A DNA stretch of 64,000 nt from Novipirellula caenicola (lineage in GTDB: Bacteria; Planctomycetota; Planctomycetia; Pirellulales; Pirellulaceae). Of this stretch, positions 37,375-46,925 are shown in pieces. Within the stretch, counting starts at the first letter, position 1; each line of letters begins with the position of its first letter. Under the pieces are notes generated by a model, which searched no databases, was not told where the DNA came from, and worked only from the letters and a program-made list of their open reading frames with translations. The stretch covers positions 62,001-126,000 of the forward strand of contig NZ_BAABRO010000006.1 in the NCBI RefSeq assembly GCF_039545035.1, in the 5' to 3' direction. Made by a program: the position numbers and the translations under genes.

Positions 37375-38325
37375 CTAAGGATGATGCGGAAGCGTCACAG
37401 GAGACTCGAACCCGAGCGGCTTGACCGCCAGGATCGAGCAGGGAACCAGCGGCAGCAATCGCTCTGCGGTGTTGCCGGTGATCAGACCCGAGATGCCGTA
37501 GCGGCCCAGCGTGCCCATCGTCAACAAATCGATGTTGTATTGTTCGATGCAGTGCCAGATCGCGAAGTCCGGCGGCCGCGTGGCAAAGTGGATATGGGCT
37601 TCTCGCGAGAGATTGAATTGTTTCAGTTGGTCGTTGATCTTTTGCTCGGCATCGTGACGGTATTGAGCCGCTTGTTCAGCCGACACGGGGGCTGGGAAAA
37701 CGTGGTCAAATTCGGGGTATTCGATCGCGTGTAACACATGCAGTTCCGCATCGTGCAATTCGGCCATCGCGCCGCCTAGTTCCATCGCTTCGTCACCGAC
37801 CGGACGCAGGTCGTGAGCGACCAGGACCGAGCGAAGCTTTTGCTCGGGCGGCAACTTGGTGACCCACACCGCGCAGGGACATTTTCGCAATAGCTTGACC
37901 GTATGACTGCCGGTTGAAAATGGGTGCTTGGGGTGTTCGTCCTTGGCACCCACGATCACCAGATCGTGATGCTTCCAAATCACTTGCCGGATGGTTTCCA
38001 TCCAACTTTTGCCGAACACGACGCGATTGTCCGCGCGGACGCCTTCGTCGTTGGCATGTTGCACCAACTTGGCCATCACCTCCTTGGCATGATCGCGAAC
38101 GGTACGCTGGTCATGCCCCTGTTGTACCGGCAACTGCGTTTCGGCATCGAGATTCGGCGCCCAAGGCGACAGCACGTTCAGGAACGTTAGATGGGCGGCA
38201 TTGATTTTGGCCAACCAAATCGCCCGCGTGACCGCTTTCATTGACGCCGCGGGAATCGTGTCGACGACGTGGCGGTCGCCCTCGGAAAGGTCGACGCCCA
38301 CCAAGATGGATTTAAATCGCTTCAT
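37375..38325 (-). CDS. Tandem-domain universal stress protein
   Basis: The 316-residue protein has two UspA domains: the first with ILVGVDLSEGDRH and VIVGAKDEHPKHPFSTGSHTV, the second with LRSVLVAHDL and LTMGTLGRYGISGLITGNTAE. The second ATP-binding loop matches G-2x-G-9x-G-(S/T/N) better than the first, which has a variant sequence. The protein has the same general design as the product at 34505 but is not closely similar. Three 17-bp tandem repeats lie 26 bases upstream of the start. Confidence 0.9.
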   Translation of the reverse strand: MKRFKSILVGVDLSEGDRHVVDTIPAASMKAVTRAIWLAKINAAHLTFLNVLSPWAPNLDAETQLPVQQGHDQRTVRDHAKEVMAKLVQHANDEGVRADNRVVFGKSWMETIRQVIWKHHDLVIVGAKDEHPKHPFSTGSHTVKLLRKCPCAVWVTKLPPEQKLRSVLVAHDLRPVGDEAMELGGAMAELHDAELHVLHAIEYPEFDHVFPAPVSAEQAAQYRHDAEQKINDQLKQFNLSREAHIHFATRPPDFAIWHCIEQYNIDLLTMGTLGRYGISGLITGNTAERLLPLVPCSILAVKPLGFESPVTLPHHP

Positions 38326-38785
38326 CTTCGTTTCCTATCTCCGATTCCTGTTACCCAGATACACGCCTTACCCTGATACACGCATTACCCAAATACACGC
38401 GATCGCCCGATCCACGCCCCCATGGCGTGAACGCGGGTTCGTGTGCAACCCATGCAATTGCATTCGCGTTAGAGCTGACTCGCCAGGAAAATGGCAAATG
38501 ATGTGCCAAGCAGCAAATGGAACGATTCGCTCACCTGGCCGTAGCGTCACTTCGGCTACAGGCCAACGTTCCGTCTGCGGCGATCCTTTTTTTAGTGTGC
38601 GTTATAGATCCAGTGTAGAGGGTCATCCAGGGATGAAGTGTGCTCCATCGCACGTGGAGATGAGCGTTTTGCGTCTTTGTTACGCGAACACCCTCGCTTG
38701 GATTCTTTGGCATGATGAATGCAATTCGTTTCATGCGAACCCTAGTCAACTCAATTCACGCGGGCCGTAAGCACGAGGAGCGAAG
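38326..38785. other. Divergent intergenic region between the Usp and potassium channel genes
   Basis: No gene is supported in these 460 bases. It holds three tandem 17-bp repeats close to the Usp gene and presumably both promoters. AGGAG precedes the channel start by six bases. Confidence 0.5.
38351..38400. repeat. Three 17-bp tandem repeats upstream of the Usp gene
   Basis: Three copies of TTACCC-NN-ATACACGC begin at 38351, 38368 and 38385, with a period of exactly 17 bases. The central dinucleotide varies (AG, TG, AA). A weaker fourth unit may follow. The position, 26-75 bases upstream of the minus-strand Usp start, suits a regulatory protein-binding array. Confidence 0.85.
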
Positions 38786-39778
38786 ATGCGTCAATTGGCC
38801 TGGATCATCGTTGTCCTCGTGGTTCTCACTGGCGTCGGAACCGGATGGTTTTGGCTGGTCGAAGGTTGGCCGCTGGTGGATTCTGCGTTCATGACCGTGA
38901 TTACCTTGAGCACCGTGGGGTACAACGAAGTCCGGCCATTGAGCGACCGCAGTCGTGTCTTTGTGATGATCTATTTGGTCTGCGGTCTGGGCGTCTTTCT
39001 TTTTGCGGTCGTCCAGCTCGGTGAGATGATCGTCCGTGCAGAGCTGCGAACTTGGTTAAGGAAACGAGGCATGAATTCGACACTTCAATCGGTGAAAAAC
39101 CATTTCATCGTGTGTGGTTTTGGTCGCATGGGACGAACGATTTGTCATCATTTGGCAGATCGTCGATTGCCGTTTGTGGTGGTCGACCAAAACGAAAAAA
39201 CACTTGCCGAATGCGAGCAGTTTGGTTGGCCGTGCGTCCGTGATGATGCGACCAGCGACTGTACGCTGCTGGACGCAGGGATCGAGCGTGCTCGCGGCTT
39301 GGCGGTCGTTTTAGACAGCGACGCTGATAATCTGTACGTCGTGTTGTCGGCGCGTTTGATTGCGCCCGAGCTGCAAATCATCGCACGTGCCACGGACGAG
39401 AGCAGTGCACACAAGATGGAAAAGGCGGGGGCCAATCGCGTCGTCAGCTTGTTCGCCAATGGGGCGGCCACCATGGCTCAGCTGTTGATCAATCCGCACG
39501 TCGAAGACTTTTTCGAGTTCGTCTCGGGAACGGGAGCGACGTTGGACCTTGCCGAAATTCGCGTCGGTGCCAATTCTCCATGTGCAGGGCGAACGTTATC
39601 GGCGACCGATTTCCGCAGCCGCGGTGTCATCGTGGTTGCGGTGCGTCGCCCCAATGGCGAAGTGTTGCTGCCACCGGCGGGAAGCACCGTGATTCACGCC
39701 GACGACGTGCTGATCGCGTTAGGCAAAGTCGCTGCTGTGTCCGCCGTGCTGTCATGCGAATACCAAGACGCATCCTGA
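38786..39778 (+). CDS. Potassium channel with TrkA-N (RCK) domain
   Basis: The 330-residue protein has two membrane helices around a pore loop with filter TVGYN, followed by a Rossmann-type TrkA-N domain (NHFIVCGFGRMGRTIC, the GxGxxG NAD-binding motif) and a TrkA-C domain (residues about 245-325). This is the MthK/GsuK-type layout of ligand-gated K+ channels. The filter ends in Asn where most K+ channels have Gly, which could change selectivity. AGGAG lies upstream of the ATG. The Na/Pi cotransporter gene follows 43 bases later. Confidence 0.9.
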   Translation: MRQLAWIIVVLVVLTGVGTGWFWLVEGWPLVDSAFMTVITLSTVGYNEVRPLSDRSRVFVMIYLVCGLGVFLFAVVQLGEMIVRAELRTWLRKRGMNSTLQSVKNHFIVCGFGRMGRTICHHLADRRLPFVVVDQNEKTLAECEQFGWPCVRDDATSDCTLLDAGIERARGLAVVLDSDADNLYVVLSARLIAPELQIIARATDESSAHKMEKAGANRVVSLFANGAATMAQLLINPHVEDFFEFVSGTGATLDLAEIRVGANSPCAGRTLSATDFRSRGVIVVAVRRPNGEVLLPPAGSTVIHADDVLIALGKVAAVSAVLSCEYQDAS

Positions 39779-39821
39779 TGAACCCGCTGCATGCATCTCG
39801 AACCCACCAAGGTTGCTGTTC

Positions 39822-41549
39822 ATGTCCGCCGTCGCGATCGAAGCTGGAAATCTCATCACCGGAATCGGCGGCGGATTAGCTCTGTTTCTGTTTGGCATGC
39901 GTCAGATGACCGAGAGTCTAAAGACGGTGGCTGGCAGCAGCATGAAGACGTTGCTGGCACGCTTGACCGCAAACCGATTCACCGCAGCGATCGCGGGCAT
40001 GATTATCACCGCGGTGATTCAATCCTCGTCGGTCACCACGGTACTGATCGTCGGTTTTGTCTCGGCAGGGTTGTTGACCTTAAGCCAATCCATCGGAGTG
40101 ATTATTGGTGCGAACGTGGGCACCACGATCACCGCCCAAATCATCGCCTTTCGCGTGTACCAATACGGCTTGTTGCTGATTGCCATTGGCTTCTTAACCG
40201 ACGTGGTGGCCCGAAATGAAAAGATCAAACAGTGGGGCATGGTCTTGATGGGGCTGGGGATGATCTTCTTTGGCATGAATCTGATGAGCGAGGCGACCAC
40301 TCCGCTTCGTCAGCTGCCATTGTTTATCGACATGATCCAGAATATGCAAAACCCGCTGATGAGCATCGTGATCGGTTTTGTCTTCACCGCCATCGTGCAA
40401 AGTTCCTCGGCAACCACGGGGATCGTGATTGTGTTGGCAAGCCAAGGACTGATTTCGCTCGAATCGGGAATCGGATTGATTTTTGGCGCCAATATCGGAA
40501 CCTGTGTGACCGCAATCTTGTCCGCATTCGGCCGACCGCGTGAAGCGGTGCAAGCCGCTTGGATCCATGTTCTCTTTAACGTCGGCGGCGTATTGTTATG
40601 GATGTTCTTTATCCCCGAATTTGCGCAGATCGTGCGTGTCATTTCGCCGACCGCTAATGACTTGCACGGCGCCGCGCGGTTGGCGGCGGATACACCTCGT
40701 CAAATCGCCAACGCGCATACGGTTTTTAACGTGGTGAATACGTTGTTGTTCATTGGGTTCACCGGGCCGCTGGCCAAATTGGTCAATCGCATGGTGCCCG
40801 AACGTGAGCAGCCCAAAGGAATCGACGCAATCTATCTCGATGCAATGTTTCTCGAACATCCTGCCTTGGCACTTGACCAAGTGCATCGCGAACTGGTGCG
40901 TCTAGGCGAATTGAATCAGAGTCTGTTGAAACAATCGCTTGCAGTGGCAACGCAAGGCAATCGTCGAGACATCGTCCGGCTTCGCGAGCGGGTCGCCGAT
41001 GTGGACCATCTGCACGGCGAAATCATCACGTTCCTGGCCCGGCTTTCGCAAAAGAATATCATGGATCCTCAATCCACCCAGCTGTATCGCTACATCGGCG
41101 TCGCCAATTACATGGAGAATGTTGGGGACGTCGTCGAGAACAATGTGCTGACCGACGCGACCAAACGAATCCAGTCCAACGTGGCTGTTAGCCTCGGAAC
41201 GATCGAAGTGCTAAGCACGGTGCACAAGCAGGTCTGTTGGGCATTTGATCGGTTGATCACGGCGCTTCGAGAGCGAGACTTCGACGCAGCCCGTGATGCA
41301 GCGGAAAGCAAAACCGAAGTCAACAAAATTGCCGAGAAGGCCGCGTTTCACTTGGCCCAGCGACTGGTGGCCTACGAACCGAATCGGCTCGCTTCGTTCA
41401 AAGTGGAAACGGATATCATCGAGAACCTTAAACGGATCAACACACTGACGCGGCGGATCGCCCGCGTGCTTCTGGAAAACGAAGTCGTCTCTCCGCCTCC
41501 GCACGAGTCGTGGTCCGCAACCAACGCAACGGACCACGTGAACACCTAA
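39822..41549 (+). CDS. Na/Pi cotransporter family protein with PhoU-like C-terminus
   Basis: The 575-residue membrane protein has the duplicated core of the NptA/YjbB family with the signature repeats AVIQSSSVTTVLIVG and AIVQSSSATTGIVIV, and a cytoplasmic PhoU-like helical domain from about residue 345 onward. It probably exports or co-transports phosphate with sodium. The ATG at 39822 is used rather than TTG at 39813. It is likely co-transcribed with the potassium channel. Confidence 0.92.
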   Translation: MSAVAIEAGNLITGIGGGLALFLFGMRQMTESLKTVAGSSMKTLLARLTANRFTAAIAGMIITAVIQSSSVTTVLIVGFVSAGLLTLSQSIGVIIGANVGTTITAQIIAFRVYQYGLLLIAIGFLTDVVARNEKIKQWGMVLMGLGMIFFGMNLMSEATTPLRQLPLFIDMIQNMQNPLMSIVIGFVFTAIVQSSSATTGIVIVLASQGLISLESGIGLIFGANIGTCVTAILSAFGRPREAVQAAWIHVLFNVGGVLLWMFFIPEFAQIVRVISPTANDLHGAARLAADTPRQIANAHTVFNVVNTLLFIGFTGPLAKLVNRMVPEREQPKGIDAIYLDAMFLEHPALALDQVHRELVRLGELNQSLLKQSLAVATQGNRRDIVRLRERVADVDHLHGEIITFLARLSQKNIMDPQSTQLYRYIGVANYMENVGDVVENNVLTDATKRIQSNVAVSLGTIEVLSTVHKQVCWAFDRLITALRERDFDAARDAAESKTEVNKIAEKAAFHLAQRLVAYEPNRLASFKVETDIIENLKRINTLTRRIARVLLENEVVSPPPHESWSATNATDHVNT

Positions 41550-41571
41550 ACGCATTTCTCGACAATCGTTC

Positions 41572-41599
41572 TTGACCGATGGCGGGATGCCGCTAGAGT
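41572..41599 (+). promoter_or_regulatory. Possible sigma-70-type promoter upstream of the BON gene
   Basis: TTGACC at 41572-41577 and TAGAGT at 41594-41599 are separated by 16 bases. The match to consensus is 5/6 and 4/6. This is a pattern match only; the first supported start codon downstream is at 41808. Confidence 0.3.
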
Positions 41600-41807
41600 T
41601 GAATAGCGAGAAGGTGAACATCAAAACGTATCGACAGGAAGTCGCTACCCTCGTCAGACGGTGGCACCTCAATCTGACGAGCTTCGCCACGCGAATTCTT
41701 TATTGGCTGCCCTAAGGATCTGGCACGCATCCACAAATGCAATCATCGGATTGCTTTCAATATTCATGTCGTCGGTTTCGATCCTATCTCCCCTACGGAT
41801 TCCCGTA

Positions 41808-42068
41808 ATGATTCAAACAACAGCCTCTTCCTCCCACGCCGCCGAATTGCCCTCCGTGATCTCGTTGGACGTGGCCCTCAAGGCGAACGAACTGTTTCAC
41901 ACCTGCCCCTATTCGTCCCTCCGAAACGTTCACTGCCGCTTTCACGAAGGCGTCCTGATTCTCAGTGGCGAAGTGCCCTCGTTCCACATGAAGCAAACCG
42001 CTCAGGAATTGATTCGACACGTGCTGCATGTCGAACAAATCGACAATCGTCTTGTCGTTGCTCGATAA
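41808..42068 (+). CDS. Small BON-domain protein
   Basis: The 86-residue protein contains one BON domain (residues about 20-85), with the characteristic VHCRFHEGVLILSGEVPSF and ending VEQIDNRLVV. BON domains bind membranes or phospholipids, or small ligands. No signal peptide is present from this start; a longer reading from 41661 would add a hydrophobic stretch (IIGLLSIFMSSVSI) that might act as a signal, so the start is uncertain. Confidence 0.75.
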   Translation: MIQTTASSSHAAELPSVISLDVALKANELFHTCPYSSLRNVHCRFHEGVLILSGEVPSFHMKQTAQELIRHVLHVEQIDNRLVVAR

Positions 42069-42074
42069 TGATCG

Positions 42075-44153
42075 TTACTTCGTATTCGCCAATGGCACCA
42101 ATTGCAGTGCGTCCAAGATGACGAACCCATCGGTGCCGGTGTTGGTTACCGAGATGACGGTCTCGCCAGCGTCGCTGAGATCCGCGACACCGATCGAGCG
42201 GAACAATTCGCCTGCGGGCAGCGTTTGAGTTTGGTCGACACTGAACTTCGCTTCTGTCGAATCACTGGTCACGAGCACGGGCACGTTGGTGGCGCGCGTC
42301 GGATGGGCCGAATAAGCCATTCGCAGTTCGTACTTGCCCGACTTGGGTACGGTTAAGCGAAATGTGGCTTTCGAACCGCCATCGGCGATCTTGTCATCAT
42401 GCACGTAACCGCGGCCGACATGGGGCGAGAAATTCGTCGAGTGCTTCCAGACACCGCTCAGTTGAGCCGCTTCATCATCCAACACGATCCCCTGCAACTT
42501 GGACACATCCACAGTGTCTTGATCAAAAATTCCCTCTGGGATTTCCAACACCTGTTTTTGTCTCACCAGCCGCTCACGTAGTTCGGGATAATCGAGTTCC
42601 TGCACCGCCGCCTCTTTATCAGCCGCCATCGCCGCAGCGATCCCGGCAGATTGTCCAAGAATCATCCAAGTCGGCTCGACCCGAATCGACGAAATGGCCA
42701 CGTGGGTGCATGAAAGTGCCACCGGCACCAATAGGTTCGAGCATTCGCTCGGCACTGGCAAAATCGCACGATAGGGAATGTGGTACGGATAGCCGTGTCG
42801 TTTTCCCTTCATCCGCACGGGAAAAATCGTCCCTTCGTTGACCACGCCCCCGTCACGCAGCGCGACGCGTTGGCAATCGTGCGAGTCGATTGGAAACGAG
42901 GAAACCACGATCGGATCCTCTTTCTGTTGATCGACCAAAATGTCATTTTGGCTGACCACATACATGCCCTTCATCCGGCGGCCTTCGCGAACGTAAAGCT
43001 GCGGCGAGAAGTGGCCGTATTTCGCGAACTCGTCTTTGCACAACCCGAGTCGAGCGTAGTGTTTGCGCGTGGACTCGGGCACCGCAGGATCGGTCGTTAA
43101 GAATTGGAAGAACTCGAGCGTGTATTGTTTGTGAGCTTCCCAGATCTGTTGACGCTTCGCCGCGTCGGCTTCGCTCCATCCGTTGCAGGCTCCGACAAAC
43201 CCAAACGAAAATTGGCCGCCGATCGAATTGTTGCCGTCCAGTTTTCCGCCAGGCACATCGTACAGGTCAAAACCAACACCGCTGCCGTTGTTCCGCAAGT
43301 GGCGGCGAACGGCCTCGAAGCGAGCCGGATCATAATGGTCCGGCTTGGGCATCGGGACACGATTCTTTGGATCGGCAGTCAAGCACAATCGGAAACTGTA
43401 AACCATCACATTCGAATCGCCTTGGTCCACAGGGCCGGCGTCGGTGGTGGTGATCAACGGCAATGGATTTCCGTCGTCATCCAGTCCCGCAATGTTCATC
43501 TTCGCTTTGGGATACTGTTTCCCCGCCAACGACTCGCCGTACTCGCTTTTGCCTTCGCGTCCGATCGTCCAGCTAACGCCAGCCGCGGCCATCAAATCGC
43601 CTTCGTAGGTTCCATCGATAAACACCTTGGCCGCGAAATCTCCGTCGCTTGTTCGCAAGCTTTGGATGCGACTGCCATCCTTGACCACCGACTCAAGCAC
43701 ACGTTCGGTCAGCACGGTCACCTTGGCCTCGCCGAGCATTTGCTGGGTCACCCGCGCGGCCACGTGCGGCTCGTAGGACCACTTGCTTTGATCTTTGACG
43801 CTGACGTCGTAAGGCAATGTGACGCCGCGGGATTGATAGTCTTGCTCGATTCGGCGATGCCATTCATCGAACAGCCCCATCACGGTGGTGCGAACGGTTT
43901 GATTGGAATCGCTAAAGCAGAGACCGCCGGTGTTGACGCCGCCCACGTGATCGGTGGGTTCAAGCAGGATCACCGAGGCACCTTCACGGGCCGCAGCAAT
44001 CGCCGCGCAGAAACCGCCCGGCGTCGAGCCATAGACGATCACATCGGCTTCGGTCGCCGCTGGGGACGGGCCGCTGATGCCGATCAGCAGTGCGACAGCC
44101 AGGGGAACTCGTGTGCAAAGGGAAGGAAGTAGCGTCTTGGTAATGGAAACCAT
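42075..44153 (-). CDS. Exported FAD-dependent oxidoreductase
   Basis: The 692-residue protein has a signal peptide (about residues 1-33), an FAD-binding motif (VIVYGSTPGGFCAAIAAARE, followed by LLEPTDHVGG) of the FAD_oxidored family, and a C-terminal ~130-residue beta domain resembling the golvesin/CBM-like module (FRLTVPKSGKYELRMAYSA). Such proteins are abundant in planctomycetes and probably oxidise sugars or similar compounds in the periplasm. It converges with the BON gene with six bases between them. Confidence 0.88.
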   Translation of the reverse strand: MVSITKTLLPSLCTRVPLAVALLIGISGPSPAATEADVIVYGSTPGGFCAAIAAAREGASVILLEPTDHVGGVNTGGLCFSDSNQTVRTTVMGLFDEWHRRIEQDYQSRGVTLPYDVSVKDQSKWSYEPHVAARVTQQMLGEAKVTVLTERVLESVVKDGSRIQSLRTSDGDFAAKVFIDGTYEGDLMAAAGVSWTIGREGKSEYGESLAGKQYPKAKMNIAGLDDDGNPLPLITTTDAGPVDQGDSNVMVYSFRLCLTADPKNRVPMPKPDHYDPARFEAVRRHLRNNGSGVGFDLYDVPGGKLDGNNSIGGQFSFGFVGACNGWSEADAAKRQQIWEAHKQYTLEFFQFLTTDPAVPESTRKHYARLGLCKDEFAKYGHFSPQLYVREGRRMKGMYVVSQNDILVDQQKEDPIVVSSFPIDSHDCQRVALRDGGVVNEGTIFPVRMKGKRHGYPYHIPYRAILPVPSECSNLLVPVALSCTHVAISSIRVEPTWMILGQSAGIAAAMAADKEAAVQELDYPELRERLVRQKQVLEIPEGIFDQDTVDVSKLQGIVLDDEAAQLSGVWKHSTNFSPHVGRGYVHDDKIADGGSKATFRLTVPKSGKYELRMAYSAHPTRATNVPVLVTSDSTEAKFSVDQTQTLPAGELFRSIGVADLSDAGETVISVTNTGTDGFVILDALQLVPLANTK

Positions 44154-44205
44154 GGTGGGAATGATCTTGAGGTGGGGCGAGGGTAACGCCGTGAACGATT
44201 TTCTG

Positions 44206-44277
44206 GTAGCTACCTTTGCCAGAAGGTGGTGATCCGCATTGGTCGTCAACAATCCACGCTCTGGCGAGCGTAGCTAC
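44206..44277. repeat. 72-bp palindromic element, copy A
   Basis: The element is bounded by GTAGCTAC on both sides and carries near-complementary arms (CTTTGCCAGAAGGTGGTGAT and ATCCACGCTCTGGCGAG). A second copy of the same length in reverse orientation is at 51857-51928. It lies just upstream of the FAD oxidoreductase gene. It behaves like a small dispersed REP or MITE-type element. Confidence 0.85.
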
Positions 44278-44319
44278 GAAACGCAAATGCGGTAATTTGC
44301 GGCCTAAAAAAAGCGCTCG

Positions 44320-45117
44320 TTACTGCGTCAGTTCTTTGACGCGGATGTCACGCCACAGCACGGTGCCGCTGTTGCCTTTGTGAATCTGCAGTCCAAAGAA
44401 GCCTTCGGGATAAGTGCCATCGTCGACCCAGTGGGCTGCCGGGACACCGTTGAGCCATGTTTTGACGACGTTGCCTTTGGCCATGATCGTCAAGCGATTC
44501 CAGTCGGTTTTCTTCAGTGCCGCGCGGACCTTCTGATGCTCTTTCAACCACAGCGGGTAGAAGTAACCACCACAGCTTTGACCATAGATTCCGCCGGACC
44601 AATGGCGGTCGCCGGTGATGCCTTCCATTTCCGCTTGCGGTCCAAACACGGTTTCCGACTTGACGCCCTTCTTCGATTCGGACGTTTTCGACTGAGCGCG
44701 AAACATCACACCCGAGTTGCCGTTGACTTCCCATTTCATCTCGCATGTAAAGATGAAATCACGGTAGTCATCTTTGTCGGTGGACAGGTAAGTGCTTGGC
44801 GATCCAGGGACGCAGGTTCCCTTCAGCACTCCGTCGTTCGCTTCGAACGTACACGTGCCGCCCTTGGGGGACCAACCAGTCAAATCTTTTCCGTTGAACA
44901 GCGAGGTGAACCCTTCGGACAAGTCGGGTTCCGCGTCGGTGTTCAATAACATCTCGTCGGCGGGCGGAATGTTCTGTTGATTCTTGTACTTTTCGTACCA
45001 ATCCTTTTGCTGTGGATCGACTTCGCCGGCCGCTGCGACGGCTCCGCTGAACACCATTCCGCAAACGAGACTAAACATGATCCACGGTTTGCAAACCGTG
45101 ATGGATTGAAGCAACAT
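44320..45117 (-). CDS. DUF1080 (3-keto-disaccharide hydrolase) protein
   Basis: The 265-residue exported protein has a signal peptide (IMFSLVCGMVFSGAVAAAG) and a DUF1080 LamG-like fold with the usual FTSLFNGKDLTGWSP opening and the closing GFFGLQIHKGNSGTVLWRDI. DUF1080 proteins are now linked to cleavage of 3-keto-glycosides made by dehydrogenases. It lies between the FAD oxidoreductase and a Gfo/Idh/MocA oxidoreductase, which fits such a pathway. The ATG at 45117 is used; 45153 is an alternative. Confidence 0.9.
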   Translation of the reverse strand: MLLQSITVCKPWIMFSLVCGMVFSGAVAAAGEVDPQQKDWYEKYKNQQNIPPADEMLLNTDAEPDLSEGFTSLFNGKDLTGWSPKGGTCTFEANDGVLKGTCVPGSPSTYLSTDKDDYRDFIFTCEMKWEVNGNSGVMFRAQSKTSESKKGVKSETVFGPQAEMEGITGDRHWSGGIYGQSCGGYFYPLWLKEHQKVRAALKKTDWNRLTIMAKGNVVKTWLNGVPAAHWVDDGTYPEGFFGLQIHKGNSGTVLWRDIRVKELTQ

Positions 45118-45408
45118 TTTGATTCCTGTTTTGGATGCAAGTTTTAGATACAAGGAAAAACACTGGTTTTTGATAGCAAGATCCTAACACGAGCAACCCT
45201 CCTTTTCGCCCCCTCGGTTGTCGCAACCGCCTCGGCAACGAAAAAACAAGAGGGATGATTGGTTCGAGAGCGACGACGCCCTTTTGGCTTAATCTCGCTG
45301 CCACAAGACGCGGTTGCTCGGATCGTGGGGGCAGATCGCGAATTCACTATCCCATGCCGGCATCGCTACGGCGGATCGCAGGATGGTTGGGAGTGCCGAA
45401 AATCGCAC

Positions 45409-46731
45409 CTAACCGATCTCAGGATAGGTCCACGGAGCTCGATATTTGCGTTTTAGCAGTCCGTTGGCTTCGTCATCACCAATGATGCGTTGCGCGTCGC
45501 CATCCCACCGCACGCTGCGTCCGAGTTTGAGCGACAACATGCCCAACAGACTCAGTGTGGTGGCTTGATGACCGATTTCGATATCCGCAGTCGGATGTCG
45601 ACCTGATTCAATCGCTTGCAAAAAGTCGGCCCATAACAATTTTAGATTGTGCCCGTCGGGTTCTTGCAGTTGATGGTCTTCATGCACCACAGGTTTGCGG
45701 GCATCGTCTGGATAGAAAGTCCAACCGTCACGCCATCCCATGTGGAAGGTTCCCTTGCTGCCGTAGAAATTACAGCCTACGGTCGACTTCTCTGGACCGG
45801 CGCCCCCAAATTGGCGATGTTCCCAAATCGCGGTGAAGTCGTCGAATTGATAGGTCGCGATTTGTGAATCCGGGGCGTCCGTGGTTTGCACGTCCTCGTT
45901 CAATACGGCTTCGCCACGCACTGGACGACCGCCGGTGGAATGAACACTCTTGGGTGATTGTTGATCACACCACCACAACATTTGGTCAAGCCAGTGCACG
46001 CCCCAATCGCCGAGTGTGCCGTTAGCAAAATCGAGGTATTGGCGAAAACCGCCCGGATGGATCTTGCGGTTGTACGGACGCAGCGGAGCCGGACCACAAT
46101 ACATGTCCCAATTGAGTGTCTCCGGCGGAGCACTGTTTTTGGTCGGTGTTTCGGCGCCGCCGCGGCTGTGAACAAACATTCGCACCAGACCGATGTCGCC
46201 AGCCCCGCCGTCCTTCAAGAATTTCATTCCCGAAACATGGTGCGGTCCAATGCGGCGGTGCAGTCCTACTTGGACGATGCGATCGGCCGCGCGCGAGGCC
46301 TTCAAAATTGCTTGGCTTTCTCCGATCGTATGGCCGGTCGGTTTCTCGATGAAAATGTGGGCGCCCGCTTCGATCGCTGCCAGCGTGTTTAGCGCATGCC
46401 AATGATCCGGCGTCGCGATGATCGCAATCTCGACCTCTTCCTTTTCAAACAGCTCGCGAAAGTCCGAATACAGCTTTGGTTCTTCGCCCGAAAGATCGTT
46501 GACCTCTTCGGCCGCGAGTTCCAATTTGTCTTGGTCGACATCACAGAGGGCGACGACTTTGGTTTGCCCCGCGGCCATCGCTTCGCGCAAGATGTTCATG
46601 CCCCACCAACCCGATCCGATCAGCGCGGTGCGATACTTTTTGTCCTTCGATGCTGCATGAATTTTGGGAGCGGCTGCCAACGTCGAAGCAGCAACGGTGG
46701 AGGCAATAAAGGCACGTCGATCGAGAGACAT
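45409..46731 (-). CDS. Gfo/Idh/MocA family oxidoreductase with Tat signal
   Basis: The 440-residue protein has a twin-arginine signal (LDRRAFIASTVAASTLAA), an NAD(P)-binding Rossmann motif (ALIGSGWWGMNIL), and the conserved EKPTGHTIGES of this family. It probably oxidises a sugar or sugar derivative in the periplasm with a pre-loaded cofactor exported by Tat. Its neighbour DUF1080 suggests the 3-keto-glycoside route. Confidence 0.92.
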   Translation of the reverse strand: MSLDRRAFIASTVAASTLAAAPKIHAASKDKKYRTALIGSGWWGMNILREAMAAGQTKVVALCDVDQDKLELAAEEVNDLSGEEPKLYSDFRELFEKEEVEIAIIATPDHWHALNTLAAIEAGAHIFIEKPTGHTIGESQAILKASRAADRIVQVGLHRRIGPHHVSGMKFLKDGGAGDIGLVRMFVHSRGGAETPTKNSAPPETLNWDMYCGPAPLRPYNRKIHPGGFRQYLDFANGTLGDWGVHWLDQMLWWCDQQSPKSVHSTGGRPVRGEAVLNEDVQTTDAPDSQIATYQFDDFTAIWEHRQFGGAGPEKSTVGCNFYGSKGTFHMGWRDGWTFYPDDARKPVVHEDHQLQEPDGHNLKLLWADFLQAIESGRHPTADIEIGHQATTLSLLGMLSLKLGRSVRWDGDAQRIIGDDEANGLLKRKYRAPWTYPEIG

Positions 46732-46824
46732 CGAGTGATGATCCTTGGTTGGGGAAAGGAAGGGCGAGGCTTCTAAGCAGGTTATTCGGTAAGCCGACGG
46801 CGCTAGTTCGACTGTTGATTTAGT

Positions 46825-46886
46825 GAGCCGTGACGCGTAAGCGGCCGGGTTCCACGCATTACCCGGTGCCTTACGGCCCGCGGCTC
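46825..46886. repeat. 62-bp palindromic element, copy A
   Basis: The left arm GAGCCGTGACGCGTAAGCGG continues to CCGGGT, and the right arm (ACCCGGTGCC...CGGCTC) is its imperfect reverse complement. A copy of identical length in opposite orientation is at 48851-48912, and half copies occur at 60952-61052. This is a REP-like dispersed repeat. Confidence 0.85.
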
Positions 46887-46925
46887 AGGTCATTGTGTGG
46901 AACGACTCCTACCGAGCTGCTTATC

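Noticed and set aside
38351-38400. Short regular repeats considered as a CRISPR array
   Set aside because: The units are 16 bases separated by a single base, with no spacers and no cas genes.
43104-44132. Long open frame (342 codons) on the plus strand
   Set aside because: It is antisense to the well-supported FAD oxidoreductase and has no protein-like motifs.
44281-44300. Hairpin CGCAAAT...ATTTGCG considered as terminator of the DUF1080 gene
   Set aside because: The T-run lies on the wrong side of the stem for the minus-strand transcript.
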